A DNA stretch of 64,000 bases, from NCBI GenBank assembly GCA_902496665.1, contig CABVBU010000001.1, positions 62,001 through 126,000 of the forward strand, in the 5' to 3' direction. The stretch comes from an uncultured Clostridium sp. (GTDB lineage: Bacteria > Bacillota > Clostridia > Lachnospirales > Lachnospiraceae). The notes below the pieces were generated by a model. That model made no database searches, was not told the origin of the DNA, and was given only the letters and a program-made list of their open reading frames with translations. Below, piece after piece: positions 1 through 8,961 of this stretch. The position numbers and the translations under genes were made by a program. How positions within the stretch are numbered: position 1 is the first letter of the stretch; each line of letters opens with the position of its first letter.

Positions 1-318
1 TTTCAGTGCCGGAAGGCGGATCTGACATTTACGGACCGGATCTGTTGCAAATTTGCAACAAGGCAGCTGGAGCTGATCCCGCTTCCGGGGCATACCCCCG
101 GGAGTATGGTGATTTGGTATGACGGATGTATCTTTTGCGGGGACTATCTTCTTCCGGGGGACAGGGTCGTTACGAGGCTGCCGGGAGGAGATGGGGACGC
201 ATATGAAAAATATGCGAAACCCTGGCTGAAAACGATCCCGGATGGGACATGGATCTTTCCGGGACATGGAGAGCCGTTCCGGATGAACAGGGAGGTGAGG
301 GAATTTCATGAATTATGA
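1..318 (+). CDS. MBL-fold metallohydrolase, C-terminal part
   Basis: Open from the left edge, so the N-terminus and the first HxHxDH metal site lie outside the window. What remains has the later metallo-beta-lactamase landmarks: PLPGHTPGS (metal His), FCGDYL (bridging Asp in a GD turn) and FPGHG near the end. These suit a glyoxalase II-like thioester or ester hydrolase. The stop overlaps the ATG of the LuxE-LuxC gene by 11 bases, so the two are translated together. An inferred role is hydrolysis of an acyl thioester made or used by the same cluster; the substrate cannot be read from the sequence. Confidence 0.85.
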   Translation, partial: FQCRKADLTFTDRICCKFATRQLELIPLPGHTPGSMVIWYDGCIFCGDYLLPGDRVVTRLPGGDGDAYEKYAKPWLKTIPDGTWIFPGHGEPFRMNREVREFHEL

Positions 319-2584
319 AGAGCTTTTAAAACGCGGTCCCTATGAGCTGGGAGCGGAGGAGAAGAAAAAAATCTACGCGGACATGCTCAGTGAGCTGACA
401 GACAGCCACAGAAACCGGTGCCTGATCTATGACCGGTGCTGCAGTGCGCTGGGGGATGTGTCGGGAAGCCAACGGAGAGAAGAAGAAATTCCCATGGTCC
501 CGGTATCCATGTTTAAGGAGATGGAGCTTCGAAGTGTTCCCACAGGAGCTGTGTTTAAGACGGTGACCTCTTCGGGAACCACGGGACAGAAGACCTCAAA
601 GATCGTTCTGGATGAGCGGACAGCAGCCTGGCAGCAGCAGACGCTGCAGCGGATCATGGCCGATTTTATCGGGGAAAAGCGAATCCCGATGCTGATCATC
701 GACGCGCCGAATGTCCTGCGGGACCGGGCACTGTTTTCCGCGAGGGGAGCCGGGATTCTGGGATTTTCAATCTTCGGGTCAAAACGCTGTTACGCGCTGA
801 AGGAAGATATGTCTCTGGATCTTGAGAACGTGGAGGCATTTCTTGAGAAGGCCGGTGACGGACCGGTCCTTGTGTTCGGGTTTACCTATATGGTCTGGAA
901 ATATTTTTATGAGCCGTTAAAAAAATCGGGTCACAGGCTTCATCTGGAACATGGTTTCCTGATCCACGGCGGCGGCTGGAAGAAGCTGGCGAAGGAGGCG
1001 GTGTCCGCGGAGAAATTCCGGGACGGACTCCGGGAGGTCTGTGGGATCCTCGATGTGCGGAATTATTACGGAATGGCGGAGCAGACCGGCTGCATCTACA
1101 TGGAATGCGAGTGCGGCCATCTGCATGTGAGCAGCTATTCGGATGTCCTGATCCGAAATATGGAAGATTTTTCCTGTTGCAAAAATGGAACAGAGGGCGT
1201 GATCCAGGTTCTGACACCGATGGCCTGGTCCTATCCGGGCCATTCGGTGTTGACGGAAGATAAGGGCATGATCGTTGGAGAGGATGACTGCCCATGCGGA
1301 AGAAAAGGAAAATATATTAAGATCACGGGCAGGATCCCGAAGGCGGAAATCCGGGGCTGCAGCGATACGTTTGAGACAGGAAAAGAACTCCGTGGGGAGG
1401 ACGAGGCGGTCACTCTTTTAGCAGGTGAGATGGAGATCACATCGGTACCGGAAATCCCGTTTGAGGAGACCACCATGGAGTTTCTATCGGCACTCTCAGA
1501 GCGGATCCGGGAACTTCCGAGAATGCTGTCCGGAGAGGAAATGCGTTCTCTCGGATTCTGGCTCAGGCGTTCCAACCTCGAAAGCTATAAAAAACGGTAT
1601 GAAAACTGTGGTTTCCGGCTTGGACTGGGACGAACATTTCATATTGCACCGTCGAACGTTCCGCTTCTGTTTGTATACACGATGGCGATTGGATTGCTGG
1701 CAGGAAATTCCTGCCGGGTGCGGGTGTCGGCGCGAAGAAACACGGAAAGTGAAAAGGTCTGTGAGCTGATCGATGAGCTTTTGGAACTGCCGGAATTTCA
1801 AGTCCTGAAACGACGGATCTCCATAGTCACATACGGAAGAGAAAACCGGGAGGCAACGGAGAAATTCAGCAGAGAGTGTGACGGCCGGGTGATCTGGGGC
1901 GGTGATATGACTGTGGAAGAGATCCGGAAGATTCCAATCAGCCCGTCAGCGTCGGAAGTCGTTTTTCCAGACCGTGCGTCCATCGCTGTGTTTGACGCGG
2001 ATGCCGTTCTTGCCCTGTCGGAAGAGCAGCTGGCAGAGACGGCAATGTGGTTTTACAACGATACCTTCAGTATGGATCAGAACGCGTGCGCTTGTCCACG
2101 GGCAGTATTCTGGCGGGAGAGCAGCCCAAAGGCGGGAGAAGCGGCGGCCGGGCGGTTCTGGCAGGCGCTTGCCCAGACTGCGAAGCGGTATGGGCTCACA
2201 GAGCACAAGGTCAGCATGAAATATGGCGACCTGTGGGAGCTGGCAGCAGGCGGGGGCCGGATCGCAAAGGTCAGAAAATTTGAGAACCGGCTTTATGTCA
2301 CAGAAATGAAGGATATCCCCGGAACGGCTTCGGAACAAAGGATGCGGTTCGGAAGTTTTCTGGAATATCATATGAAAAACGGAGAAGAATGGATCGCCGC
2401 GGTCAGCGAAAAGACACAGGCCCTGGTGTATTTCGGCGTGGAGAAGCAGGAACTCCGTGAATGTGTTCTGCATCACAGGCTTCGCGGTACCCATCAGATC
2501 GTACCTGTGGGGCAGACACTATGGATGGATCTGGTTTGGGACGGAAAGGATATGATCCAACTTCTGTCCCGGACGATCCGGTAG
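308..2584 (+). CDS. Acyl-protein synthetase (LuxE-like) fused to acyl-CoA/acyl-protein reductase (LuxC-like)
   Basis: A 758-residue protein with two domains normally encoded separately. Residues about 1-350 match LuxE-type acyl-protein synthetases of the adenylate-forming family, with a nucleotide loop SSGTTGQ at 88-94 and a Cys-rich CPCGRKG end. Residues about 400-758 match LuxC fatty acid reductase; the expected catalytic cysteine motif appears as ACACPR with Cys594 in the CSSP position. In luminous bacteria LuxE activates a fatty acid, moves it to its own Cys and passes it to LuxC, which reduces it with NADPH to an aldehyde. A fusion would keep that transfer within one chain. A ribosome binding site (GAGGTGAGGG) precedes the ATG. 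The next gene starts 18 bases downstream. No luciferase genes (luxAB) are visible, so the aldehyde is probably a biosynthetic intermediate. Confidence 0.85.
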   Translation: MNYEELLKRGPYELGAEEKKKIYADMLSELTDSHRNRCLIYDRCCSALGDVSGSQRREEEIPMVPVSMFKEMELRSVPTGAVFKTVTSSGTTGQKTSKIVLDERTAAWQQQTLQRIMADFIGEKRIPMLIIDAPNVLRDRALFSARGAGILGFSIFGSKRCYALKEDMSLDLENVEAFLEKAGDGPVLVFGFTYMVWKYFYEPLKKSGHRLHLEHGFLIHGGGWKKLAKEAVSAEKFRDGLREVCGILDVRNYYGMAEQTGCIYMECECGHLHVSSYSDVLIRNMEDFSCCKNGTEGVIQVLTPMAWSYPGHSVLTEDKGMIVGEDDCPCGRKGKYIKITGRIPKAEIRGCSDTFETGKELRGEDEAVTLLAGEMEITSVPEIPFEETTMEFLSALSERIRELPRMLSGEEMRSLGFWLRRSNLESYKKRYENCGFRLGLGRTFHIAPSNVPLLFVYTMAIGLLAGNSCRVRVSARRNTESEKVCELIDELLELPEFQVLKRRISIVTYGRENREATEKFSRECDGRVIWGGDMTVEEIRKIPISPSASEVVFPDRASIAVFDADAVLALSEEQLAETAMWFYNDTFSMDQNACACPRAVFWRESSPKAGEAAAGRFWQALAQTAKRYGLTEHKVSMKYGDLWELAAGGGRIAKVRKFENRLYVTEMKDIPGTASEQRMRFGSFLEYHMKNGEEWIAAVSEKTQALVYFGVEKQELRECVLHHRLRGTHQIVPVGQTLWMDLVWDGKDMIQLLSRTIR

Positions 2585-2602
2585 GGCAGAAAGGAGTGCC
2601 GG

Positions 2603-4036
2603 ATGGATTTTATTGAAAGAAATGATCAATTTTCAGAGAATCTGATGCTTGCGGATGATCAGGGAAACCGGATCACCTACGGAGAATTTGAGAAGATATA
2701 TGGGGAACGATCGAAATTTCTGGAGGAGGGAGGGCTTGCGTTCCTGTATTGCAGGAATGCCGTCGGAGCCGTCCTCTATTACCGGAGCTGTCTTAGAAGT
2801 CATGTGGTTCCGCTGCTTTTAGAGCATCGGATGGACAGGGGGCTTTTAAGGACGCTGATCGGGACCTATGAGCCGGATTATCTGATCGGAATGCCGGAGG
2901 ACCTTGCCGGAACGGATGGAACGGTACTGGAGGGCTCGGAGTGTTTTGGTTACCAGATTGCAAAGCGGAATTCCAAACGGAAAACGGGGCTGAATCCGGA
3001 GCTTGCACTTCTCCTTACGACCTCCGGCAGCACGGGAAGCCCGAAGCTTGTAAGACAGAGCCGGAAAAACGTCACGTCAAATGCGGAGTCGATCGCAGAA
3101 TATCTGGAGCTTGATCCGACAGAACGTCCGATCACAACGCTGCCGATGAATTACACGTATGGGCTTTCGATCATGAACAGCCATTTTCAGGTGGGAGCAG
3201 CTGTGCTGCTGACAGAGCATACGCTGTTTGCGCGGGAGTTCTGGGATTTTTTCCGGGAGCAGGGAGCAACTTCCTTTGGCGGCGTCCCTTATACCTATCA
3301 GATCCTGAAGCGGCTTGATTTCTTTAAAATGGAGCTGCCGTCCTTACGGACGATGACGCAGGCAGGAGGCAAGCTTCTGGTGAATCTGCATCGGGAATTT
3401 GCGGAATATGCGATGTCCACGGGACGGAAATTCATTGTCATGTACGGGCAGACAGAGGCGACGGCGAGAATGAGTTATCTTCCCGCAAAGGATGCCATCA
3501 GAAAATGCGGCAGCATGGGGATCGCGATCCCGGGCGGAAAATTCCGGATCATGGAGGACAGTTCGACAGAAATCAAAGAGCCGGATACGGTGGGAGAACT
3601 TGTGTATAGCGGGCCGAATGTCACGATGGGATATGCGGAATGTGCGGCAGATCTTGAAAAGGGAGACGAGCGCGGAGGCGTTCTGTTTACCGGCGACATG
3701 GCAAAGCGCGATGCAGAGGGATATTATTATATCACCGGACGGAAAAAGCGGTTTTTGAAGATGTATGGAAAGCGCGTCAATATGGATGAGATCGAGCAGC
3801 TTCTTCGCGGCCGCTACGAGGGCGTGGAGATTGCCTGCACCGGCGAGGATGACCGGATGCGGATCTATATGGAAGGAATGGATCCGGCATCCTGTGAGGA
3901 GGCAGCGGAGTTCCTGACAGAGAAAACAGGACTTTACCCCGGCGGAGTCCGGGTTCTTCCCATCGACAAGGTACCGAAAAATGAGTCTGGAAAGACGATC
4001 TACAAAGAATTGGAGAAATTGCCATGGAATTCATGA
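2603..4036 (+). CDS. AMP-dependent acyl-CoA or acyl-carrier synthetase (ANL family)
   Basis: A 477-residue adenylate-forming enzyme, slightly shorter than typical acyl-CoA synthetases. Motifs in order are the phosphate loop TTSGSTGSPK (about residue 138), the adenine-binding YGQTEATAR (about 280), FTGDMA with the ribose-binding Asp (about 362), the hinge GRKKRFLKMYG, and a C-terminal PKNESGKT carrying the catalytic Lys. It should activate a carboxylic acid with ATP and load it onto CoA or a carrier-protein thiol. AAGGAG sits 7 bases before the ATG. It overlaps the following crotonase gene by 13 bases, which indicates coupled translation. The substrate is unknown; the neighbouring LuxE/LuxC and crotonase genes suggest a fatty or 2-enoyl acid. 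Confidence 0.85.
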   Translation: MDFIERNDQFSENLMLADDQGNRITYGEFEKIYGERSKFLEEGGLAFLYCRNAVGAVLYYRSCLRSHVVPLLLEHRMDRGLLRTLIGTYEPDYLIGMPEDLAGTDGTVLEGSECFGYQIAKRNSKRKTGLNPELALLLTTSGSTGSPKLVRQSRKNVTSNAESIAEYLELDPTERPITTLPMNYTYGLSIMNSHFQVGAAVLLTEHTLFAREFWDFFREQGATSFGGVPYTYQILKRLDFFKMELPSLRTMTQAGGKLLVNLHREFAEYAMSTGRKFIVMYGQTEATARMSYLPAKDAIRKCGSMGIAIPGGKFRIMEDSSTEIKEPDTVGELVYSGPNVTMGYAECAADLEKGDERGGVLFTGDMAKRDAEGYYYITGRKKRFLKMYGKRVNMDEIEQLLRGRYEGVEIACTGEDDRMRIYMEGMDPASCEEAAEFLTEKTGLYPGGVRVLPIDKVPKNESGKTIYKELEKLPWNS

Positions 4037-4803
4037 TTTACGAGAAAAAAGATACAACAGCACTGATCACGATCAATCGCCCGAAGGCATTAAACGCGTT
4101 TAATTCCCAGATGTTGGACGAGCTCACCGAGGCGCTGGAGATGGCGGAGAAGGATACGGGTGTCCGCTGTGTGATCCTCACAGCAGCAGGGGAGCGGGCA
4201 TTTACGGCAGGCGGAGATATCAAGGAGGAAGTTCAGCTGAATGAAACAACAGCGGCAGAATTTTCAAGACGCGGGAAAAAGATGATCCGGTCAATTTTAA
4301 ATCACAGAGTTCCGGTGATCTGCGCGGTCCGCGGCTATGCTCTCGGCGGTGGAATGGAGATGATCCTGGCGGCGGATATCACTGTGGCAGCCACGGACGC
4401 GAAGATCGGGATCCCGACGATCAAGCTCGGTGGGATTCCGGGCTGGGGCAGTACGGTCCTTCTTCCGAGAACGGTCGGCGCTTCCAGAGCTAAGGAGCTT
4501 TTATATACGGGGCGCAGCCTCTCTGCGGAGGAAGCGCTGAAGCTTGGTGTCGTGGAGGAGATCGTTGAGCCGGATGAGCTGTTAAAGAGAGCCTTTGAGT
4601 TAGCAGATACGATCGCGGATATGGCACCGCTTGCAGTGGAAAACATGAAAAAGTCCATCAACACTGCCATGAGCACCGGACTGGAGGAAAGTCTCGGAAC
4701 AGAGACAGATATCTTCGCTTCCTGCTTTGGAACACAGGATCATCTGGAGGCGACGACAGCGTTTCTCGAGAAGAGGGCACATGGAGAGTTTATGAGAAAA
4801 TAG
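4024..4803 (+). CDS. Enoyl-CoA hydratase/isomerase (crotonase family)
   Basis: 259 residues, the usual crotonase length. The oxyanion-hole segments are clear: AFTAGGDIKE near residue 60 and ALGGGMEMILAAD near 105, followed by GIPTIKLGGIPGWGSTVLLPR, where catalytic Glu residues usually lie. In this protein the first Glu position reads as Gly-Gly-Ile-Pro-Gly, so hydratase chemistry is not certain and a hydrolase, isomerase or lyase reaction on an acyl-CoA is possible. It is the last gene of the cluster: an intrinsic terminator follows 28 bases after the stop. Translation is coupled to the ligase gene through the 13-base overlap. Confidence 0.85.
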   Translation: MEFMIYEKKDTTALITINRPKALNAFNSQMLDELTEALEMAEKDTGVRCVILTAAGERAFTAGGDIKEEVQLNETTAAEFSRRGKKMIRSILNHRVPVICAVRGYALGGGMEMILAADITVAATDAKIGIPTIKLGGIPGWGSTVLLPRTVGASRAKELLYTGRSLSAEEALKLGVVEEIVEPDELLKRAFELADTIADMAPLAVENMKKSINTAMSTGLEESLGTETDIFASCFGTQDHLEATTAFLEKRAHGEFMRK

Positions 4804-4831
4804 AGAAAACCCTGCCAAATTGAGAATGAAG

Positions 4832-4875
4832 AAACCTCCGGGAATCGCAAAAATGCGGTGACCGGAGGTTTTCTT
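4832..4875 (+). terminator. Intrinsic terminator of the LuxE-LuxC cluster
   Basis: Ten-base stem AAACCTCCGG (4832-4841) pairs with CCGGAGGTTT (4862-4871), followed by TTTTCTT. It lies 28 bases after the crotonase stop codon. Confidence 0.85.
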
Positions 4876-5003
4876 ATGACTTGCCGTTTATCAGGCGGTG
4901 TATGTCAGGAGGTAAAACAAATTTAACAGAAATTTAGGATTTTCCTCTGTCCGGGTGTGGTATGATAATGGCACAGAAAAGCGGATGTGCGTCAGCAGTC
5001 TGA

Positions 5004-5032
5004 TTGATAAGATATAAGAAATATGCTATAAT
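5004..5032 (+). promoter_or_regulatory. Sigma-A promoter of the lipoprotein gene
   Basis: TTGATA (5004-5009), a 17-base spacer, then TATAAT (5027-5032) with an extended -10 TG at 5024-5025. Transcription would start near 5039, about 23 bases before the ATG. Confidence 0.8.
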
Positions 5033-5061
5033 GAAATGCGGCTTGCAGAGAGGAGACAGCT

Positions 5062-5700
5062 ATGAGAAAGACGTATTTGTACATGACAGCAGTAGCAATG
5101 AGCGCAGTTTTGGCGGCCGGATGCCAAAAGGCAGAACCGGTGGAGACAACTGCGGCAGCAGAGACAGTGGCTGAGCAAACCGGGGCAGGGACGGCAGGGA
5201 GTGAGTCTTCTGAAACCGGTGGAACAGCGGCGCAGGACGATGAGAGGCTTGCGGATTATCACCTGCTTCAGGGAATCGTGACGGGGACGAATGACGAAAA
5301 AGGAACGTTTACGCTCAAAGCAGATGACGGTGGGGAATATGTGATCACGACCGGGGATATCGGCGACGTGGAGACCGAGATCGCGGATGACAGTCTTGTT
5401 GTGATTGGCTATATCGGTGTCGAGATCCATGACAATATGGATCTGGAGAAAGTCAATATGGTGATCGCGGCACCGGGAGATGATGACTGGACGATCGCAT
5501 ACGCAGAAGGAACGACGACGGCCAATGCGATGAGCACGTTTATGATGGTGACAGCAGATGGAACTGAGATGGGGTTCATGAAGGATGGCTGTCCGATGGA
5601 TGAGGACGCTCTGGGCGGAGACAGCGGAGCGAAGATTGGCGTTGTATATATGGATTCCGAGGATGTAAGCTTCCCGTTGGAGATCAAGAAATTGCAGTAA
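5062..5700 (+). CDS. Putative lipoprotein of unknown function
   Basis: 212 residues. A basic start (MRKTYLYM), a short hydrophobic stretch and the lipobox LAAGC with the acylated Cys at 21 mark it as an exported lipoprotein. Residues 22-60 form a Thr/Ala/Glu/Gly-rich linker of the kind also seen in the two solute-binding lipoproteins of this window. The mature domain (about 70-212) is acidic and predicted to be beta-rich, with GIVTGTNDEKGTFTLKADDGGEY resembling an OB-like or small barrel fold. I do not recognise a family. GAGAGGAG is placed 6 bases before the ATG and a good promoter lies just upstream, so it is probably monocistronic. Confidence 0.75.
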   Translation: MRKTYLYMTAVAMSAVLAAGCQKAEPVETTAAAETVAEQTGAGTAGSESSETGGTAAQDDERLADYHLLQGIVTGTNDEKGTFTLKADDGGEYVITTGDIGDVETEIADDSLVVIGYIGVEIHDNMDLEKVNMVIAAPGDDDWTIAYAEGTTTANAMSTFMMVTADGTEMGFMKDGCPMDEDALGGDSGAKIGVVYMDSEDVSFPLEIKKLQ

Positions 5701-5875
5701 ACAATTTAAATATGAGGATCGTTCCCGGAAAATAGCGGGTTATATCGGTCTTCAGTTTTGCTGTCAGGGAATAAGGAATGGCGGCAGGAGCAGATCTTAA
5801 AATAGAATTGAAGAGCCGTGGAATAGCAGGGCTTTTGAGAATTATAATATATCGAGAAAGGAAATGGGGTTTAAA

Positions 5876-6370
5876 ATGGCAGATTTATTTCACCGTGTAA
5901 GTATTAGAAAATTTAAAGATGAGGCTGTATCAAACGAAGATATCGGTTATATTCTGGAGGCAGCGATGGCAGCGCCGTCCGCGAAGAACCAGCAGCCGTG
6001 GGAGTTTTATGTAGTAGAAAACCGTGAAGTCTTAAAACAGCTCGGAGAGTCCAGCCCGTTCTCCGCACCGGCAGGAAAAGCACCGGTGGCGATCGTGACT
6101 GCATACCGTGAGGAGTGCGATTTACCGGAATTTGCGCAGATCGATATGAGCATCATGATGGAAAATCTGTGGCTTGCAGCGGATGAGATCGGACTTGGCG
6201 GCGTATGGCTCGGTGTAGCTCCGAGAGAGGACCGGATGAAGGCGGTAGAAGAGATCGTCGGGATCCCGGCGGGACAGCGTGCCTTCGGCATCTTTGCTCT
6301 GGGCTATCCGGATGAGGAGCGGACCCAGCAGGATCGGTTCGATCAGAGCAGGATTCATTATGTGAAATAG
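5876..6370 (+). CDS. Nitroreductase family protein (FMN-dependent)
   Basis: 164 residues from this start. The fold is shown by FHRVSIRKFKDEAV at the N-terminus (phosphate and FMN-binding Arg), AAPSAKNQQPWEFYV, the dimer-core helix MMENLWLAADEIGLGGVWLG and a closing ALGYPDEE. Such enzymes bind FMN as dimers and reduce nitro, quinone or enone substrates with NAD(P)H; the real substrate is unknown. An earlier in-frame ATG at 5864 has its AAAGGA only 2 bases away, while the ATG at 5876 has GGGG 6 bases upstream, so I prefer the latter. A second, distantly similar nitroreductase lies at 25827. Confidence 0.85.
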   Translation: MADLFHRVSIRKFKDEAVSNEDIGYILEAAMAAPSAKNQQPWEFYVVENREVLKQLGESSPFSAPAGKAPVAIVTAYREECDLPEFAQIDMSIMMENLWLAADEIGLGGVWLGVAPREDRMKAVEEIVGIPAGQRAFGIFALGYPDEERTQQDRFDQSRIHYVK

Positions 6371-6384
6371 GATAGAAGAAGGAA

Positions 6385-6420
6385 AGGGACAGTGTGGAGA
6401 GATCCGTACTGTCTCTTTTT
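6385..6420 (+). terminator. Intrinsic terminator after the nitroreductase gene
   Basis: AGGGACAGT (6385-6393) pairs with ACTGTCTCT (6408-6416), followed by TTTT. It is 14 bases past the stop codon. Confidence 0.75.
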
Positions 6421-6564
6421 GTTCATGTCAGAAAGAAAATGCCGGTCAGATGCTGCAGATGATAAGTGGAAATGTAACCCATGCTACACTGTAGCAATTC
6501 ATATAGAAAATAAAACCGGATTCCGATATCATGAAGGAAAAGAAAGAGACTGGGAGGAATGATC

Positions 6565-7947
6565 ATGAAGAAAATTTTTGATTATGTTGATCAAAATTTT
6601 GATCGCATGATGGAGGAAATGAAGGAATTCTGTTCCTATCGCAGCGTAGCAGGGGACAAGACCGGATTGGAAGAGACAAGAAACTGGATCGACAAGAAGT
6701 TAAGTGCAGTGGGAATTCCGCACGAGTTTCAAAAAGTGGAGAATGGAAATGCACTGATCTCAGCTTCTGTTTCCGGAAAAGATGGAGATAAACATCCGTC
6801 TCTGTTATTCTACAATCACTACGATGTCGTGGAAGAGGGGAAACATGAGTTGTGGTCCAACGAGCCGTTTGGGCCGGTGACCCGTGACGGTGTCCTCTAT
6901 GGGAGAGGTGTGTCGGATAATAAAGGTCCTCTTCTCTCAAGAATTCAGGCGGTGGAAGCGATTCTTGCAGTGGAGGGTAAGCTGCCGATCAATGTAAAAT
7001 TCCTGTTTGAGGGCGATGAGGAGACGAGCAGCCCGTCGTTATCTAAGTTTTCCAGAGAACAATCGGAAAAGTTTAAGGAATTATCGAAAGCAGACGTCTG
7101 CCTGTGGGAAAATGGGCGCCGTGATGAAGAAGGAAGACCATGGGCGAGATTCGGTGTCAGGGGAAGTGTGAGCTTTGAACTGTCGGTGGAAACTGCGAAA
7201 AAAGATGTTCATGCCAGAATGGGGACATATGTTCCAAGTGCATCCTGGCGGCTTGTATGGGCGCTTGCAAGTCTGAAAAGTGCGGATGAGAGAATCACGA
7301 TCGAAGGATTCTATGATGATGTCCTTCCGGTGACGAAAAAGGATGAAGAGATATTAAATGCATTCCCATATAATGAAAAGAGCCAGTTGGAAAAACTGGG
7401 ACTTACCTCATTTCTGCGGGGAAGCAGTGGGCTGGAACTGAAAAAACAGATCTATATGGAGCCGTCCATGTCAGTCTGCGGTCTGGAATCCGGTGAACTT
7501 TACAATGGAGCCAGAGGAATCGTGCCGCACAAAGCATACGCGCGAATCGGATTTTATCTGGTTGCGAACCAGTCTCCGGATAAGGTGGAAGAACAGCTGC
7601 GGGAACACCTGAAAAAGCATGGTTTTGGAGATGTAAAAGTCGTACGCAGAGGCGGAAATACTCCGGTCCGTACCAGCGTGGATATTCCGTTAAAGGAATG
7701 GCTGGAACATTCCGCGGCGGAAGTTTATGACAAACCGATGGTGATCGAGCCGACGGCTCTTGGCGGTGGCCCGGCGATCTATTTTCACCGCGCATGGCCG
7801 GATATGCCAATCGTTGGCGTAGGACCGGGAAATACAAATGCAAACCATCATGCACCGAATGAAAATATGAAGCTGGATGACTACAAGGCATCCATAAAAC
7901 ATATGATTGCGCTGATGTACGAGATGGGAAAACAAGATAGAGAATAA
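6565..7947 (+). CDS. M20 family metallodipeptidase
   Basis: 460 residues. The dinuclear zinc site of family M20 can be read in order: YNHYDVV (His ligand and following Asp), GRGVSDNKGP (bridging Asp), EGDEETSSP (catalytic Glu and Glu ligand), WENG (Asp/Glu ligand position) and the C-terminal NANHHAPNE (His ligand). A lid dimerisation domain lies between about residues 200 and 320. It should cleave dipeptides or short peptides in the cytoplasm, like PepV or carnosinase-type enzymes. GGGAGG lies 7 bases before the ATG at 6565; the ATG at 6559 is too close to it. A terminator shared with the convergent Crp/Fnr gene follows. Confidence 0.9.
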   Translation: MKKIFDYVDQNFDRMMEEMKEFCSYRSVAGDKTGLEETRNWIDKKLSAVGIPHEFQKVENGNALISASVSGKDGDKHPSLLFYNHYDVVEEGKHELWSNEPFGPVTRDGVLYGRGVSDNKGPLLSRIQAVEAILAVEGKLPINVKFLFEGDEETSSPSLSKFSREQSEKFKELSKADVCLWENGRRDEEGRPWARFGVRGSVSFELSVETAKKDVHARMGTYVPSASWRLVWALASLKSADERITIEGFYDDVLPVTKKDEEILNAFPYNEKSQLEKLGLTSFLRGSSGLELKKQIYMEPSMSVCGLESGELYNGARGIVPHKAYARIGFYLVANQSPDKVEEQLREHLKKHGFGDVKVVRRGGNTPVRTSVDIPLKEWLEHSAAEVYDKPMVIEPTALGGGPAIYFHRAWPDMPIVGVGPGNTNANHHAPNENMKLDDYKASIKHMIALMYEMGKQDRE

Positions 7948-7957
7948 GAAATAAAAG

Positions 7958-7996
7958 AACAGATCTGGTATCGTGTGTAAATACCAGATCTGTTTT
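7958..7996. terminator. Bidirectional terminator between convergent genes
   Basis: AACAGATCTGGTAT (7958-7971) pairs with ATACCAGATCTGTT (7981-7994), with T-rich DNA on the plus side and A-rich DNA upstream. It can end both the M20 transcript and the minus-strand regulator transcript. Confidence 0.85.
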
Positions 7997-8024
7997 ACTT
8001 TAGATATCAAGGGCGGGATCACGA

Positions 8025-8690
8025 TCAGTCCGTAATATGGCGGCTGTTGAGTTCCACCCGTTTGTTAATGACACGGAGAAAGTCTTCACGGGCCAGTTCA
8101 CTGATCAGGCGGCTTACCGTCACACGGTTTGTTCCTATAATAGAGGCAATCTCCTGATGTGTGTAATAATGGCTCAGCGGATACCAGATGCGGTCTTTGC
8201 TGGATGCCGGATCGGACAGGAGAACAAAGAAATTTTTCAAACGTTCTTTCACGCATTCGAGAGTCACACTTTCAAGTTCCCGATGTAAGAATGCCCGTTT
8301 ATTGCTCAGACTGCGGATAATGGCATCACGAAATACCTTTTTTTCAATCAGAATATCATATGCATTGGCATCAATTTTATATAAAACAAGATCAGTCAGC
8401 GCAAGGGTATAGCGCTCTGCGATCGAAAACATTTTTCCATTGGCAAACAGACTTTCCGTGAGAAACCATCCGGCACTGAGAATATAGGAAATTTTTTCCT
8501 GCCCGGTCAGCCCAAACATGGAGTGGGAGGTCGAGCCACTTGCAATATAAGTGATTTCTGTAAGCTTTTGGCCTGGTTTAATATAGTAGGTATTAGCAGG
8601 CACCTCAATGCGGTACCCATATGTTTTTACGAGCGCGGAAAGCTCGTCGTTGATATATGGTTCGAAATTTACACAGTATTCTCGTTCCAA
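8025..8690 (-). CDS. Crp/Fnr family transcriptional regulator
   Basis: 221 residues from a TTG start at 8690. Residues about 20-130 form the cyclic-nucleotide-binding-like barrel (YYIKPGQKLTEITYIASGS), followed by the dimer helix and a C-terminal winged helix with recognition segment HQEIASIIGTNRVTVSRLI. No Cys cluster of the Fnr 4Fe-4S type is present. The start was chosen because AGGAGG at 8700-8705 (minus-strand reading) lies 9 bases before this TTG; the longer reading frame to 8846 adds a hydrophobic segment without any ribosome site. It is divergent from the YfcC carrier gene and probably controls the peptide locus through a palindrome at 8839. The effector is unknown. Confidence 0.85.
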   Translation of the reverse strand: MEREYCVNFEPYINDELSALVKTYGYRIEVPANTYYIKPGQKLTEITYIASGSTSHSMFGLTGQEKISYILSAGWFLTESLFANGKMFSIAERYTLALTDLVLYKIDANAYDILIEKKVFRDAIIRSLSNKRAFLHRELESVTLECVKERLKNFFVLLSDPASSKDRIWYPLSHYYTHQEIASIIGTNRVTVSRLISELAREDFLRVINKRVELNSRHITD

Positions 8691-8838
8691 AGCCAAACAC
8701 CTCCTTAAAATGCGGGGAATGCCGGGACTCCAGCTTAAAAATATGAAAGCGAAATACATCATACAGTTATGAAAAAGTTTATCATTGAGCCTAAAAATTG
8801 TCAAGAAGTATAGCTTTATAGAGCAAAACGGAAAAAAA

Positions 8839-8854
8839 TGTAGCATTTGTTACA
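8839..8854. promoter_or_regulatory. Crp/Fnr-like palindrome upstream of the YfcC gene
   Basis: TGTAGCATTTGTTACA is a palindrome with 6 of 8 pairs intact, of the TGT-N-ACA type bound by Crp/Fnr proteins. It lies between the divergent regulator and carrier genes. An extended -10 (TGCTATAGT, 8891-8899) lies downstream with no good -35. If transcription starts near 8906, the palindrome is centred about 60 bases upstream, where a class I activator usually binds. Confidence 0.5.
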
Positions 8855-8961
8855 TTGTGATATTGTTTATAGTAAAATAGTAAGAAATTTTGCTATAGTA
8901 AAGTCACAAAAGAAAACCTGATCAGGACCCCGCAAAGTTAAGAAGAAAAGGAGTTGTATGT

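Noticed and set aside
8025..8690. Oxygen sensor of the Fnr type
   Set aside because: The four-Cys cluster of Fnr is not present in the protein.
8691..8846. N-terminal extension of the Crp/Fnr gene
   Set aside because: The extension is hydrophobic, lacks a ribosome site and crosses the AGGAGG that fits the TTG at 8690.
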